Positions 18,069-24,363 of a stretch of 32,270 bases of DNA are shown here, in pieces. The notes under the pieces are model-generated. The model was given only the letters and a program-made list of their open reading frames with translations. It was not told the origin of the DNA and made no database searches. Both the position numbers and the translations under genes were made by a program. This stretch comes from a virus, in IMG/VR virus record IMGVR_UViG_3300021579_000026, positions 1 through 32,270 of that record, one strand, 5' to 3'. Numbering within the stretch: the stretch's first letter is position 1; each line of letters opens with the position of its first letter.

Positions 18069-18701
18069 TCAATAGAATCGAGCTTTGGTCCGCTTCCGGG
18101 CGTTCTGCTGACCCTTGGTTGCCATGCCCGATAGATTGTCTATTTTTTCCCTGAAGCGTGTGGCGTAGAAGGCTCCAAGATCCGGGTTGGTGTAGGACTG
18201 GCCGGGCACCGTCAGAATGCGGCCCAGCGCGCCCCAGCCGATGCACTCCGCGTACTTGGTCAGGAAGTCGGGCAGTGTCGTCGCCGTCTGGCTGGGCTTC
18301 AGGCGCATGCGCACATACAGGCTTCCATCCCCAATCGGGGCCGGAACGATTGTCAGCGTGTCGTGGTCGATCTGCGTGAGGTATTTGGGTGTGCCCGTTG
18401 AGGCTGAAGTGTCCCGCCACCCGGGCAACTTGGCGTCCATGTCGCGCGCTGCAATGGGGTCGAGTTCGATGGCTTCAAAGGTCGCCACCTCAATGTCGTG
18501 GGGCACGGAGCCGGCCGGCGAGGTCATGCTGCGTGTGCTGCTGTCAGTGGCCAGCACGGCGATGGTGTTCTCGTACTTCCACATCAGCGTCCGCTCGCAG
18601 AATTCGATGGCTGCGTTGCGGATAGCCCGGTAGGCCGTGGCGTCGGGCACACCCGGGGCCCATGGCCGGACTTCGGGCAAGAATGAATCAAGCGTGCTCA
18701 T
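18069..18701 (-). CDS. Head-tail adaptor-type protein, 210 aa
   Basis: The protein begins MSTLDSFLPEVRPWAPGVPD and continues with a helix AYRAIRNAAIEFCERTLMW, then a beta-rich middle (HDIEVATFEAIELDPI, DTLTIVPAPIGDGSLYVRMRL), and ends with a helix and a basic tail (KRTKARFY). This helix-beta-helix plan, and its position beside a second adaptor-like gene, fit podophage proteins that bind below the portal. I do not recognise a firm family. The start overlaps the previous gene by 4 bases (ATGA). A tail-completion role is inferred. Confidence 0.72.
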   Translation of the reverse strand: MSTLDSFLPEVRPWAPGVPDATAYRAIRNAAIEFCERTLMWKYENTIAVLATDSSTRSMTSPAGSVPHDIEVATFEAIELDPIAARDMDAKLPGWRDTSASTGTPKYLTQIDHDTLTIVPAPIGDGSLYVRMRLKPSQTATTLPDFLTKYAECIGWGALGRILTVPGQSYTNPDLGAFYATRFREKIDNLSGMATKGQQNARKRTKARFY

Positions 18702-19363
18702 ACACTATTGCCCGGTTGGTTTGGAGAAGATGCCGTCTTGGCCTGCTGGCTTCCGCCCAGGGCGTCAGTAAAGGCGCTGTAGAAGGCTGCCGCCTCGCCA
18801 GCATTCGCATACTGGCTGTCTTTGCTCTTGGCGCGGTAGGCGACATAGTTCACGATAGGCTCCATGTACTGCATGTCTATGTCGAGGCTATCGGCCACCG
18901 AGGTAACTGCTGCAGGAACGATTGAGCAGCCCACCAACACCTTGGTCCCAGCCACTGCAGGCGGTGATACAAAGTAGTTGTAGGGCATGCGGTCATCGTA
19001 GGTGAACTGACTGATCTCTGCGCTTGGCGTAGCCGTGTGCCAGTTCGGGTCGGTGTCATCGATGTTCTGGCGGTCAGTCCGGCGAATGGCCCGGCCCGGC
19101 GTTGCGCCGTCCATGCCCATGTTCCGCACCACGTCCAGCAATGCGACTGCATTGTCTGGGATTGCCTGCATGCTGCCGGCCACCAGAGTGGAAACCTGAA
19201 ACTTTCCGCCAGCTTCCGGGCGTCGGGTCATGATGGCCGCGCGGCTATCGTTGATCCAGCGCAGCAATTCAGCCGTAGACCAACGCGCGTCGGCGTCATC
19301 CCGGTCCTTGTCAATCATAAGGTCGGTAACGCGATCAACGATGTCTTGGACCGGGATTGTCAT
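18698..19363 (-). CDS. Phage adaptor protein, DUF6682-like, 221 aa
   Basis: The N-terminal pattern VQDIVDRVTDLMIDKDRDDADARWSTAELLRWINDSRAAI (given here as a region, residues 5-44) is the hallmark helix pair of DUF6682-type adaptor proteins, which dock to the portal ring in podophages. A beta segment PDNAVALLDVVRNMGMDG follows, and the C-terminal helix MQYMEPIVNYVAYRAKSKD with AFYSAFTDALG fits the same family. It lies 3 bases after the preceding 190-residue gene and is overlapped by the next adaptor-like gene. A portal-adaptor role is well supported by position; the DUF number is from memory. Confidence 0.8.
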   Translation of the reverse strand: MTIPVQDIVDRVTDLMIDKDRDDADARWSTAELLRWINDSRAAIMTRRPEAGGKFQVSTLVAGSMQAIPDNAVALLDVVRNMGMDGATPGRAIRRTDRQNIDDTDPNWHTATPSAEISQFTYDDRMPYNYFVSPPAVAGTKVLVGCSIVPAAVTSVADSLDIDMQYMEPIVNYVAYRAKSKDSQYANAGEAAAFYSAFTDALGGSQQAKTASSPNQPGNSV

Positions 19364-19366
19364 GGC

Positions 19367-19939
19367 TTATTCCTCGGCCAGTGCTGCCTTGATCTTATCG
19401 ATGCTCAGGCGGTAGTGGGGGGCAGAGCCAAATTTCGCCTTGTAGGCCTCGGCCAGTGCTGCGCGGTCATCGGCGGCAGGCGTCTTTTCGGCGCTGTCGG
19501 CAATGTCATCAAGGGCGATGTCGATTTTTGCTTCTCGGTCATCGGCTTCCAGGGCGTTCCACTCTTCAGCGGTCAGGCCCGAGGCTTGGAATGCCTTGCT
19601 CACGATGTCGCCCAACTGGTAGGTCTGGCCGCCGATTTCGTAGGTGGCCTGATGCACATTGCTACCGTGCAGCACGCGGGCGTTCACGGATTCGGACAGG
19701 CGGACATCTGCGCTGTCGTTCACGACGGCCATGGTCAACGTGCGGGGCTCGCCCTTGGGGCTGAGTTCGCCGCGGTACAACTTGTAGCCATCGGCAATAC
19801 CCAGGAATCGGTCGGCATGGTCCGGGTTTGCGACTTCGGCCACGTGTGCACCGTCGTCGAGCGGTTCAAAGTGGTATTCGATGCCGCCAATATCGACCTT
19901 GGAGCCACCGTCGCGGATGATTTTGCACTCGATTTTCAT
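19367..19939 (-). CDS. Unknown head-tail region protein, 190 aa
   Basis: Not firmly recognised. The N-terminal half is beta-rich (MKIECKIIRDGGSKVDIGG, EPLDDGAHVAEVANPDHADRF). The end of the protein, RAALAEAYKAKFGSAPHYRL followed by SIDKIKAALAEE, looks like a small helix-extension-helix (HeH/SAP-like) module of the type often found on phage head-tail connector proteins. The gene starts with ATG 8 bases after AGGA, just downstream of the strong terminator, so its transcript must come from read-through or a promoter I cannot see. It is followed at once by the two adaptor-type genes, which suggests a connector or head-completion role. Confidence 0.68.
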   Translation of the reverse strand: MKIECKIIRDGGSKVDIGGIEYHFEPLDDGAHVAEVANPDHADRFLGIADGYKLYRGELSPKGEPRTLTMAVVNDSADVRLSESVNARVLHGSNVHQATYEIGGQTYQLGDIVSKAFQASGLTAEEWNALEADDREAKIDIALDDIADSAEKTPAADDRAALAEAYKAKFGSAPHYRLSIDKIKAALAEE

Positions 19940-19968
19940 TGGAATTTCCTCTTGCTGTGGTTTGGTTT

Positions 19969-20003
19969 AAAAAAAGGGGATAGCCTTTGCGAGCCATCCC
20001 CTT
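19969..20003 (-). terminator. Rho-independent terminator after the capsid block
   Basis: On the minus strand AAGGGGATGGC pairs with GCTATCCCCTT (11 pairs, one G-U) around an 8-base loop and is followed directly by a run of eight T residues. It lies in the 83-base gap after the decoration protein gene and is the best terminator in the window. It should limit transcription from the capsid genes into the tail genes. Confidence 0.9.
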
Positions 20004-20022
20004 GCCGTGATCCCCAGAGGGA

Positions 20023-20523
20023 TTACACAGAGGCCTTCATCTCAAAGATGACCCGGATCTTACCGGTGGTGGTGCTGGCCTGCGTTGCGGCTGCAGCGGT
20101 CACCTTCAGGCCCAGCGAGCGGTCGGCACCAGAGGCCGCCACACGAAGCCCGGCGCTCTTCGTCATGCGCGAGATACCACCGGTGCGGATCGTGATGTCG
20201 GAAGCGAAGAATTCATTGCCCATGGTGCGGACACTCGTCGTATCGCCGGGGGTGCCGGACAACACACCAATGTCAATCGACATCGTGGGGGTGACGTTGC
20301 TGTCCATGTCGTCGGTATCGATGATCACATCGGTGACGGTATGGTTCGCCGGCAGGATGCCCAGGTCGATGATGTCGTTCAGCGCCAGCGTCACGCCCTT
20401 GATGGGTGCAACGGACCAGTCCACTTCGTAGACGTTGTGAACGACTTCGCCAGCGGCATCCGCCGTCACCACGTTGCCGTTGCCTTGACCGGGATCGGTC
20501 CACTTGAGTGCGTAAGTAGCCAT
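20023..20523 (-). CDS. Probable head decoration protein, 166 aa
   Basis: A beta-rich protein directly after the major capsid gene. It begins MATYALKWTDPGQGNGNVVT and has segments such as NDIIDLGILPANHTVTDVII and SIDIGVLSGTPGD, ending in TGKIRVIFEMKASV. Size, composition and position fit a small capsid decoration or stabilising protein, but no family is certain. A ribosome site GGAG stands 9 bases before the ATG. The strong terminator just after its stop suggests that the capsid and this protein share one abundant transcript. Confidence 0.7.
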   Translation of the reverse strand: MATYALKWTDPGQGNGNVVTADAAGEVVHNVYEVDWSVAPIKGVTLALNDIIDLGILPANHTVTDVIIDTDDMDSNVTPTMSIDIGVLSGTPGDTTSVRTMGNEFFASDITIRTGGISRMTKSAGLRVAASGADRSLGLKVTAAAATQASTTTGKIRVIFEMKASV

Positions 20524-20557
20524 TTTGGTTTACTCCGAAAAATTGGGGAAGGGTTGA

Positions 20558-20596
20558 ATTGAAGCGGCCGGCATATTTCAGCCGGCCTTGTTCAAT
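20558..20596 (-). repeat. Extended inverted repeat between capsid and decoration genes
   Basis: GGCCGGC (20566-20572) pairs with GCCGGCC (20581-20587) across an 8-base loop, and the stem can extend outward through ATTGAA (20558-20563) and TTCAAT (20591-20596) after a small internal loop. There is no U-tract, so it is more likely an RNA stabiliser, processing site or weak attenuator than a terminator. Confidence 0.5.
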
Positions 20597-21696
20597 TAGG
20601 GGTTGGGGTCAGCGGCAGCCGTGTCGATGGACAGGACACCGAAGTCCTTGCCGTTGAACACGGTTTTCTTGATGCCGCCGATGAAGCCCGAGGCCACCGT
20701 TGGCTCGTTGCCGTAGTCCTTGGTGTTCTCTTCCCAAGAGTAACGCAGGCCACCGGCCGTGCCGTAGGCAACCACTGCCGCCTGGCGTCCCATGAACAGG
20801 GCGCGAGCGGCCAGCACGTTGGCACCGGCACCGTAGTCACTGAAGCGGATCACGTTGCGATGCTTGTGCAGCACCACGCTGTTGATCATGCCCAGGCCAC
20901 CCATGAAGATGGGGTTTTTGCGGCCTTCCGAAGCTGCAGCGGCTTTCTGGATGTCGATCCACTGGCCGGTGCTGGTGTTCGTGCGCAGGCTGTACTCCTG
21001 GAAGGGAGACATCAGCAACACGTAGCAGTCATCGGAGCCGATGCTCACCGGGACCATGTTCGCGGTCGTCGGCGTGCGGGCCTGCATCATCTCGGCCTTG
21101 TTCGCAGCCTTTTCCACCACCGTGACAGTCATCACGTCGGCGGCAGTCAGCGTGGCCTTGCTGGTCACCACGCCACCGTACAACTGGTGGGCGGTATCAG
21201 GGGCGCTGAAAGCGTTGTTGGCGAAGCCGGTGTAGCCGATGTCTTCGATGAAGTCCTCGTTGATGCCGCGCGAGCCGGACAGGTACATGAAGAACAGTTC
21301 GTCGGTCAGACGTGCGAAGTAGTCGCCCAGGCGGTTCTTGGCGATCATGCGCATGTCGTGCGCCGTGCGCTTGCGGGACATCTTGCCGCCAGCCGATGCA
21401 GCGTGCCGCACCTGATCGATGATCACCTGGTCGGTGTAGAACTTCAGCGATTCCTCTTTGCCTTCCAGACGGGCATCGCCGTAGGTAGGCTTGGCGCGCA
21501 TCTGCACGCACAGGTCGAAACTGACAGTATCGCCGGCATCGGTTTCCAGTTCAGTCTTGCGCTGGATGACGCTGTTGTCATCAGTGCCGATGAATCGGTT
21601 CTCGAAGTACGATTTCTTGCGGGTGTCCACCGCCAGATTGGCGGACCATTTCTTTTGCGCCTTGGCATCGCCAAACGCTACTACGGTCGTAGTCAT
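20596..21696 (-). CDS. Major capsid protein (N4-gp56 / DUF4043-like), 366 aa
   Basis: The protein begins MTTTVVAFGDAKAQKKWSAN and shows the capsid family pattern: SYFENRFIGTDDNSVIQ (residues 29-45), then AGDTVSFDLCVQMR, then the stretch DQVIIDQVRHAASAGGKMSRKRT followed by helices, and ALFMGRQAAVVAYG near the C-terminal third. These match the N4-gp56/DUF4043 group of HK97-fold capsid proteins. It forms the head shell. It lies in the usual place after portal and scaffold and before a decoration-type gene; the scaffold is separated from it by the CsrA-like gene and a 113-base leader. Its ribosome site is AAGG 8 bases before ATG. Confidence 0.9.
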   Translation of the reverse strand: MTTTVVAFGDAKAQKKWSANLAVDTRKKSYFENRFIGTDDNSVIQRKTELETDAGDTVSFDLCVQMRAKPTYGDARLEGKEESLKFYTDQVIIDQVRHAASAGGKMSRKRTAHDMRMIAKNRLGDYFARLTDELFFMYLSGSRGINEDFIEDIGYTGFANNAFSAPDTAHQLYGGVVTSKATLTAADVMTVTVVEKAANKAEMMQARTPTTANMVPVSIGSDDCYVLLMSPFQEYSLRTNTSTGQWIDIQKAAAASEGRKNPIFMGGLGMINSVVLHKHRNVIRFSDYGAGANVLAARALFMGRQAAVVAYGTAGGLRYSWEENTKDYGNEPTVASGFIGGIKKTVFNGKDFGVLSIDTAAADPNP

Positions 21697-21736
21697 GGAA
21701 GTTACCTTTCAATGATGGTTGATAAATCATCGAAGA

Positions 21737-21749
21737 GCACTTCCTGCGC
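21737..21749 (-). promoter_or_regulatory. GGA-loop hairpin in the capsid leader, possible CsrA-type site
   Basis: On the minus strand GCGC-AGGAA-GTGC can form a 4-pair stem (one G-U) with GGA in a 5-base loop, 40 bases before the capsid ATG. CsrA/RsmA proteins bind GGA in hairpin loops, and a CsrA-like gene ends about 60 bases upstream. The stem is short and the link is speculative. Confidence 0.3.
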
Positions 21750-21774
21750 ACTTAGATTCGCGCATTTTCATACA

Positions 21775-21797
21775 AGTGGTTCGATTTTGCAACCACT
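21775..21797 (-). repeat. Perfect 7-bp hairpin in the 113-base gap between csrA-like and capsid genes
   Basis: AGTGGTT at 21775-21781 pairs with AACCACT at 21791-21797 around a 9-base loop. No U-tract follows on either strand, so it is not a clear terminator. I see no convincing -35/-10 pair in this gap. Confidence 0.5.
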
Positions 21798-21809
21798 CAA
21801 TGAAAAATA

Positions 21810-22001
21810 TCAAGACGGCATCAGTTTCCCGATGCCGCCCTGGGCGATCTGCGCCATGCTGCTGGTCTGCACTCGCTGAATTGGCACCGTCTTCGGGGCC
21901 TCAATGGAAAGCCGGGCAATCTTCCCGCTCTTGTCGTCAAGCGTGATGGTTGCATCACCGATGCGAATGCTTTCACCAACCCGGACTTCCATTTTCAGCA
22001 C
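21810..22001 (-). CDS. csrA: CsrA/RsmA-like RNA-binding translational regulator, 63 aa
   Basis: The protein starts with the CsrA pattern MLKMEVRVGESIRIGD and has the segment ARLSIEAPKTVPIQR. Against remembered E. coli CsrA (61 aa), Met1-Leu2, Arg7, Val8-Gly9-Glu10, Ile14-Gly15-Asp16, the Ala-Pro-Lys turn and the RNA-contacting Arg44 (here Arg43) are kept. Arg6 is replaced by Val and Leu4 by Met. CsrA dimers bind GGA motifs in mRNA leaders and usually block ribosome access. The GTG at 22001 is preferred because it restores the family's Met-Leu start, and AGGA lies 8 bases upstream. The gene sits 11 bases after the scaffold stop and before the capsid gene, so it is probably expressed with the head genes. 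The target could be host mRNAs or phage late mRNAs. Confidence 0.82.
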   Translation of the reverse strand: MLKMEVRVGESIRIGDATITLDDKSGKIARLSIEAPKTVPIQRVQTSSMAQIAQGGIGKLMPS

Positions 22002-22012
22002 AGTGCAGTTCC

Positions 22013-22894
22013 TTACGATGCCAGATAGGCGTCGCGCGCGGCCGGCGACATCTTGGCGAGGGCCTCTTCGTAGGCAATCGGGTCAGTGTTGGCCATGCGG
22101 TCCAGCACGGCAAACTGCCCACCGTTGGTGTCCTCGATCTCGGCCGATGGCACCTTTGCCAAGTTGGGCGGCAGTTCGCGCCGTTGCTTGGTCTGGGTCT
22201 TGTCGGCTGGTTTCTCGGTCCCCTGTGCTTCTTGCAGCCCAAATGCCGTGCGCAGGTTCTTGTGGGCTTCCGTCAGGAACTTCTGGCCGCTCCACGTTGC
22301 CGTTTCCGGCTTCTGGGCAAGCTCGCGCACCTCGGCGTCCAGGGCTTTGTAAAGCCTGGGGTTGTCCTTGTAGATCGGATTGGACTCCACGAAGTCGTTG
22401 CACGTCCGCGTCCACTCGTTCTGCAGGCGCTGCTGCTCCATTTGGGAGGCCAGTTCGGCGCGGTCCTGCTGGCGCTCGATGCTGCGCTCCTGCTTGGCCA
22501 GTGCATCGATCTGGGTTTGGTACTCCCGGGCCGTGATGTCGCCGTTGTCAAACTGGTCCAGAAGACTGGATTTCTTGCTGGCGATCTCGGAAAGCTGGGC
22601 GTCTACATTTTCTGGAACCTGCGCAACAAGAATGGGTGCCGATTGTGGCTGCGCTTCACTGGTAGTCGCTTCGGCTGTGGCTCCAGCATCTGCTGCTGCG
22701 GCAGCGTCGGCGGCTGCTGTGGCTCCGGCGTCGGCTGCGCCGCTATCCGCTCCCGGATCTTCGCTGCCTTTTCCCGTTTCCCCATTGTCTGCCCCTTCGC
22801 CGTTATCGGCGTTGTTGTCGGTCCCCGCGCCATCATCTTCAAGAAGGGCCGCGCGTTCCTCGTCAGTCAAACCATCGTCAATTTCTGTGCTCAT
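22013..22894 (-). CDS. Capsid scaffolding protein, 293 aa
   Basis: The N-terminal 85 residues are acidic and Ala/Gly-rich with almost no hydrophobics (MSTEIDDGLTDEERAALLED and on). The middle is a long helix, residues about 95-160 (SEIASKKSSLLDQFDNGDIT through RAELASQMEQQRLQNEW), and the C-terminal part carries KMSPAARDAYLAS. An acidic disordered start, central coiled coil and position immediately before the capsid block are typical of podophage scaffolds, which shape the procapsid and then leave. A strong AGGAG lies 7 bases before the ATG. No protease motif is seen, so it is a scaffold without a fused maturation protease. Confidence 0.85.
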   Translation of the reverse strand: MSTEIDDGLTDEERAALLEDDGAGTDNNADNGEGADNGETGKGSEDPGADSGAADAGATAAADAAAAADAGATAEATTSEAQPQSAPILVAQVPENVDAQLSEIASKKSSLLDQFDNGDITAREYQTQIDALAKQERSIERQQDRAELASQMEQQRLQNEWTRTCNDFVESNPIYKDNPRLYKALDAEVRELAQKPETATWSGQKFLTEAHKNLRTAFGLQEAQGTEKPADKTQTKQRRELPPNLAKVPSAEIEDTNGGQFAVLDRMANTDPIAYEEALAKMSPAARDAYLAS

Positions 22895-22915
22895 TGTTAG
22901 CTCCTGTGGTTAATC

Positions 22916-24340
22916 TCAGTCTTCCAGCAACATCATAGCCATGAGACGCATGATTGCATCGTCATCAGCTATGGCATCACGCCTTTCCTGCGCGATTTTA
23001 CCTATTGGGGGCTCAATCGGTGGGAATTCCTTCAGTCTGGCCTCTGCGTCAGCCTTGGCTTTGGCCTTTGCCGCCAGAAGGGCCTCAGCCTGCAGTCGCG
23101 CTTTCTCGGCTCGCTCGCGCTGTGCTTTGCGCTGCTCTTCCTGCTTGATGGCCTCCTGCCGGGCGGTCAGGTCTTGGCCCAGCTTGGCAATCGTCTCCCG
23201 GGCCCGCTGCTCGGCTGCCGCCTTGGCTGCTGCTGCGATGGCTGCGTCGGCAATAGCCTTTGCCTCGGCTTCAGCCTTTGCACGGGCTTCGGCCTCCAGC
23301 TTGGCGGCCAGTTCGGCGGCTTTGCGGGCCTTTTCCAGCGCCTCGGCCTGTGCTTTGGCCTCACGTTCGCGCCGGGCGCGCTCTTCCGCCTCGGACTTGG
23401 CCCGCCTGCGCTCCAGTTCCCTCTGAAGTTTGGCCTGCACCTGCTTGCGCAGCGCCTCGGTGACCTTGGATCTCTCCGGCTGTCGTGGTTTCAGTGCTTC
23501 GGCGGCCCGGTCGGCTTTCCGCGCCTTGTCGATGGCGTCGTACTTGTCGAGGATCTTCTGCAGGAGGTCGATGCTCTCCTGGTTGCGCCGCCCGTAGATC
23601 ATCGGCGGCTGCGCGAACGGGTCGATGGCCGTACCAAACCCAATGTCCGCGGCCTCGGTCACCAGCAATGTCGCTGTAACCTCTGGAAGCGGCAGGATTA
23701 CATTGCCCGTGAGCGTGTCCGGCGCTTCCGTGATGGTCGCCTGGGCAGATACCAGCACCGTGCCCGTGCCGGCTGCCGTGTCGGCGGCTTCAGTCGTGGC
23801 CAGTGCGCCGGTGATGCCGACTGCACCCGTGCCCGCGCCGGTGTCTGGGCTTTCTGTGATACCGGCCGACCCTGTGACTGGCACTGCCGCGCTGCCGGCC
23901 AGTGTGTCGGCGGCCTCGGTGACATTCAGTGTTGCCACCACCGTGTCGGTGATTGTGCCGGTAGCTGATAGGGTATCTGGGTCTTCCGTGACGTTCAGCG
24001 ATGCCAATACCGTCCCGGTTATGGTCCCGCTTGCCGCCAGTGTGTCGGCGGCTTCCGTGACATTCAGCGCAGCATCAACACCGACCGATCCAGTGCTGGC
24101 CAGCGTGTCCGCCGCCTCGGTGATGCCGGCCGATGCTGAAACAAGTACCTGCCCGGTGGCCGCCAGCGTGTCTGCGCCTTCGGTAACAAGGAGTGATGCC
24201 GATACTTGTATGCCGCCAGTAGCCGATGCCGTGTCTGCGGCCTCGGTGACGTTGAGCGTGCCTGATACACCATTGCCGCTTTTAGAAAACTGACCTGAAC
24301 CAAGCGGCCGACTGCCAAGCGGGAATGAACCAAGGGACAT
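22916..24340 (-). CDS. Repeat plus coiled-coil structural protein, 474 aa
   Basis: The start MSLGSFPLGSRPLGSGQF resembles the opening of many phage virion proteins. Residues 29-241 are ten tandem repeats of about 21-24 residues with the core VTEAADTLAATG, likely beta-rich. Residues about 249-455 are a long, highly charged Ala/Glu/Arg/Lys helix, probably a coiled coil (REREAKAQAEALEKARKAAE). The protein is unfamiliar as a whole. It could be a fibre or spike with a repeat head and a coiled stalk, or a morphogenesis factor. It lies between a glycine-rich adhesin-like gene and the scaffold, which is not a usual place for either. The ATG has GAAGG 7 bases upstream. Confidence 0.75.
   Translation of the reverse strand: MSLGSFPLGSRPLGSGQFSKSGNGVSGTLNVTEAADTASATGGIQVSASLLVTEGADTLAATGQVLVSASAGITEAADTLASTGSVGVDAALNVTEAADTLAASGTITGTVLASLNVTEDPDTLSATGTITDTVVATLNVTEAADTLAGSAAVPVTGSAGITESPDTGAGTGAVGITGALATTEAADTAAGTGTVLVSAQATITEAPDTLTGNVILPLPEVTATLLVTEAADIGFGTAIDPFAQPPMIYGRRNQESIDLLQKILDKYDAIDKARKADRAAEALKPRQPERSKVTEALRKQVQAKLQRELERRRAKSEAEERARREREAKAQAEALEKARKAAELAAKLEAEARAKAEAEAKAIADAAIAAAAKAAAEQRARETIAKLGQDLTARQEAIKQEEQRKAQRERAEKARLQAEALLAAKAKAKADAEARLKEFPPIEPPIGKIAQERRDAIADDDAIMRLMAMMLLED
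23618..24256 (-). repeat. Ten tandem 21-24-residue coding repeats (VTEAADT)
   Basis: Repeats begin at residues 29, 50, 71, 92, 115, 138, 159, 180, 201 and 225 of the 474-residue protein. The core T-E-[AGDS]-[AP]-D-T is kept in nine of ten copies; the last copy has ADI. Repeats 4 and 5 each carry two extra residues. The codons differ between copies, so the repeat is old or selected rather than a recent DNA duplication. Confidence 0.88.
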
Positions 24341-24363
24341 AGATTAGCCTTCGGCAGTATTGC

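Noticed and set aside
17743-18420. A 225-codon minus-strand frame spanning the tail fibre start and adaptor gene
   Set aside because: It runs across two well-supported genes in another frame, is rich in His/Arg/Gly, has no good ribosome site and no family pattern. The same holds for the other long minus-strand shadows at 14234-14767 and 31113-31763.
21697-21809. A sigma70-type promoter in the gap before the capsid gene (TTGAGT/TTGCAA with TATGAA)
   Set aside because: The spacings are 14 or 22 bases, outside the usual 16-18, so there is no convincing pair.
22603-22842. A second nested gene in the scaffold region (79 codons)
   Set aside because: It reads through the low-complexity acidic/Ala-rich part of the scaffold, giving a Pro/Gln/Lys-rich product without a clear ribosome site, unlike the nested gene at 5205-5450.
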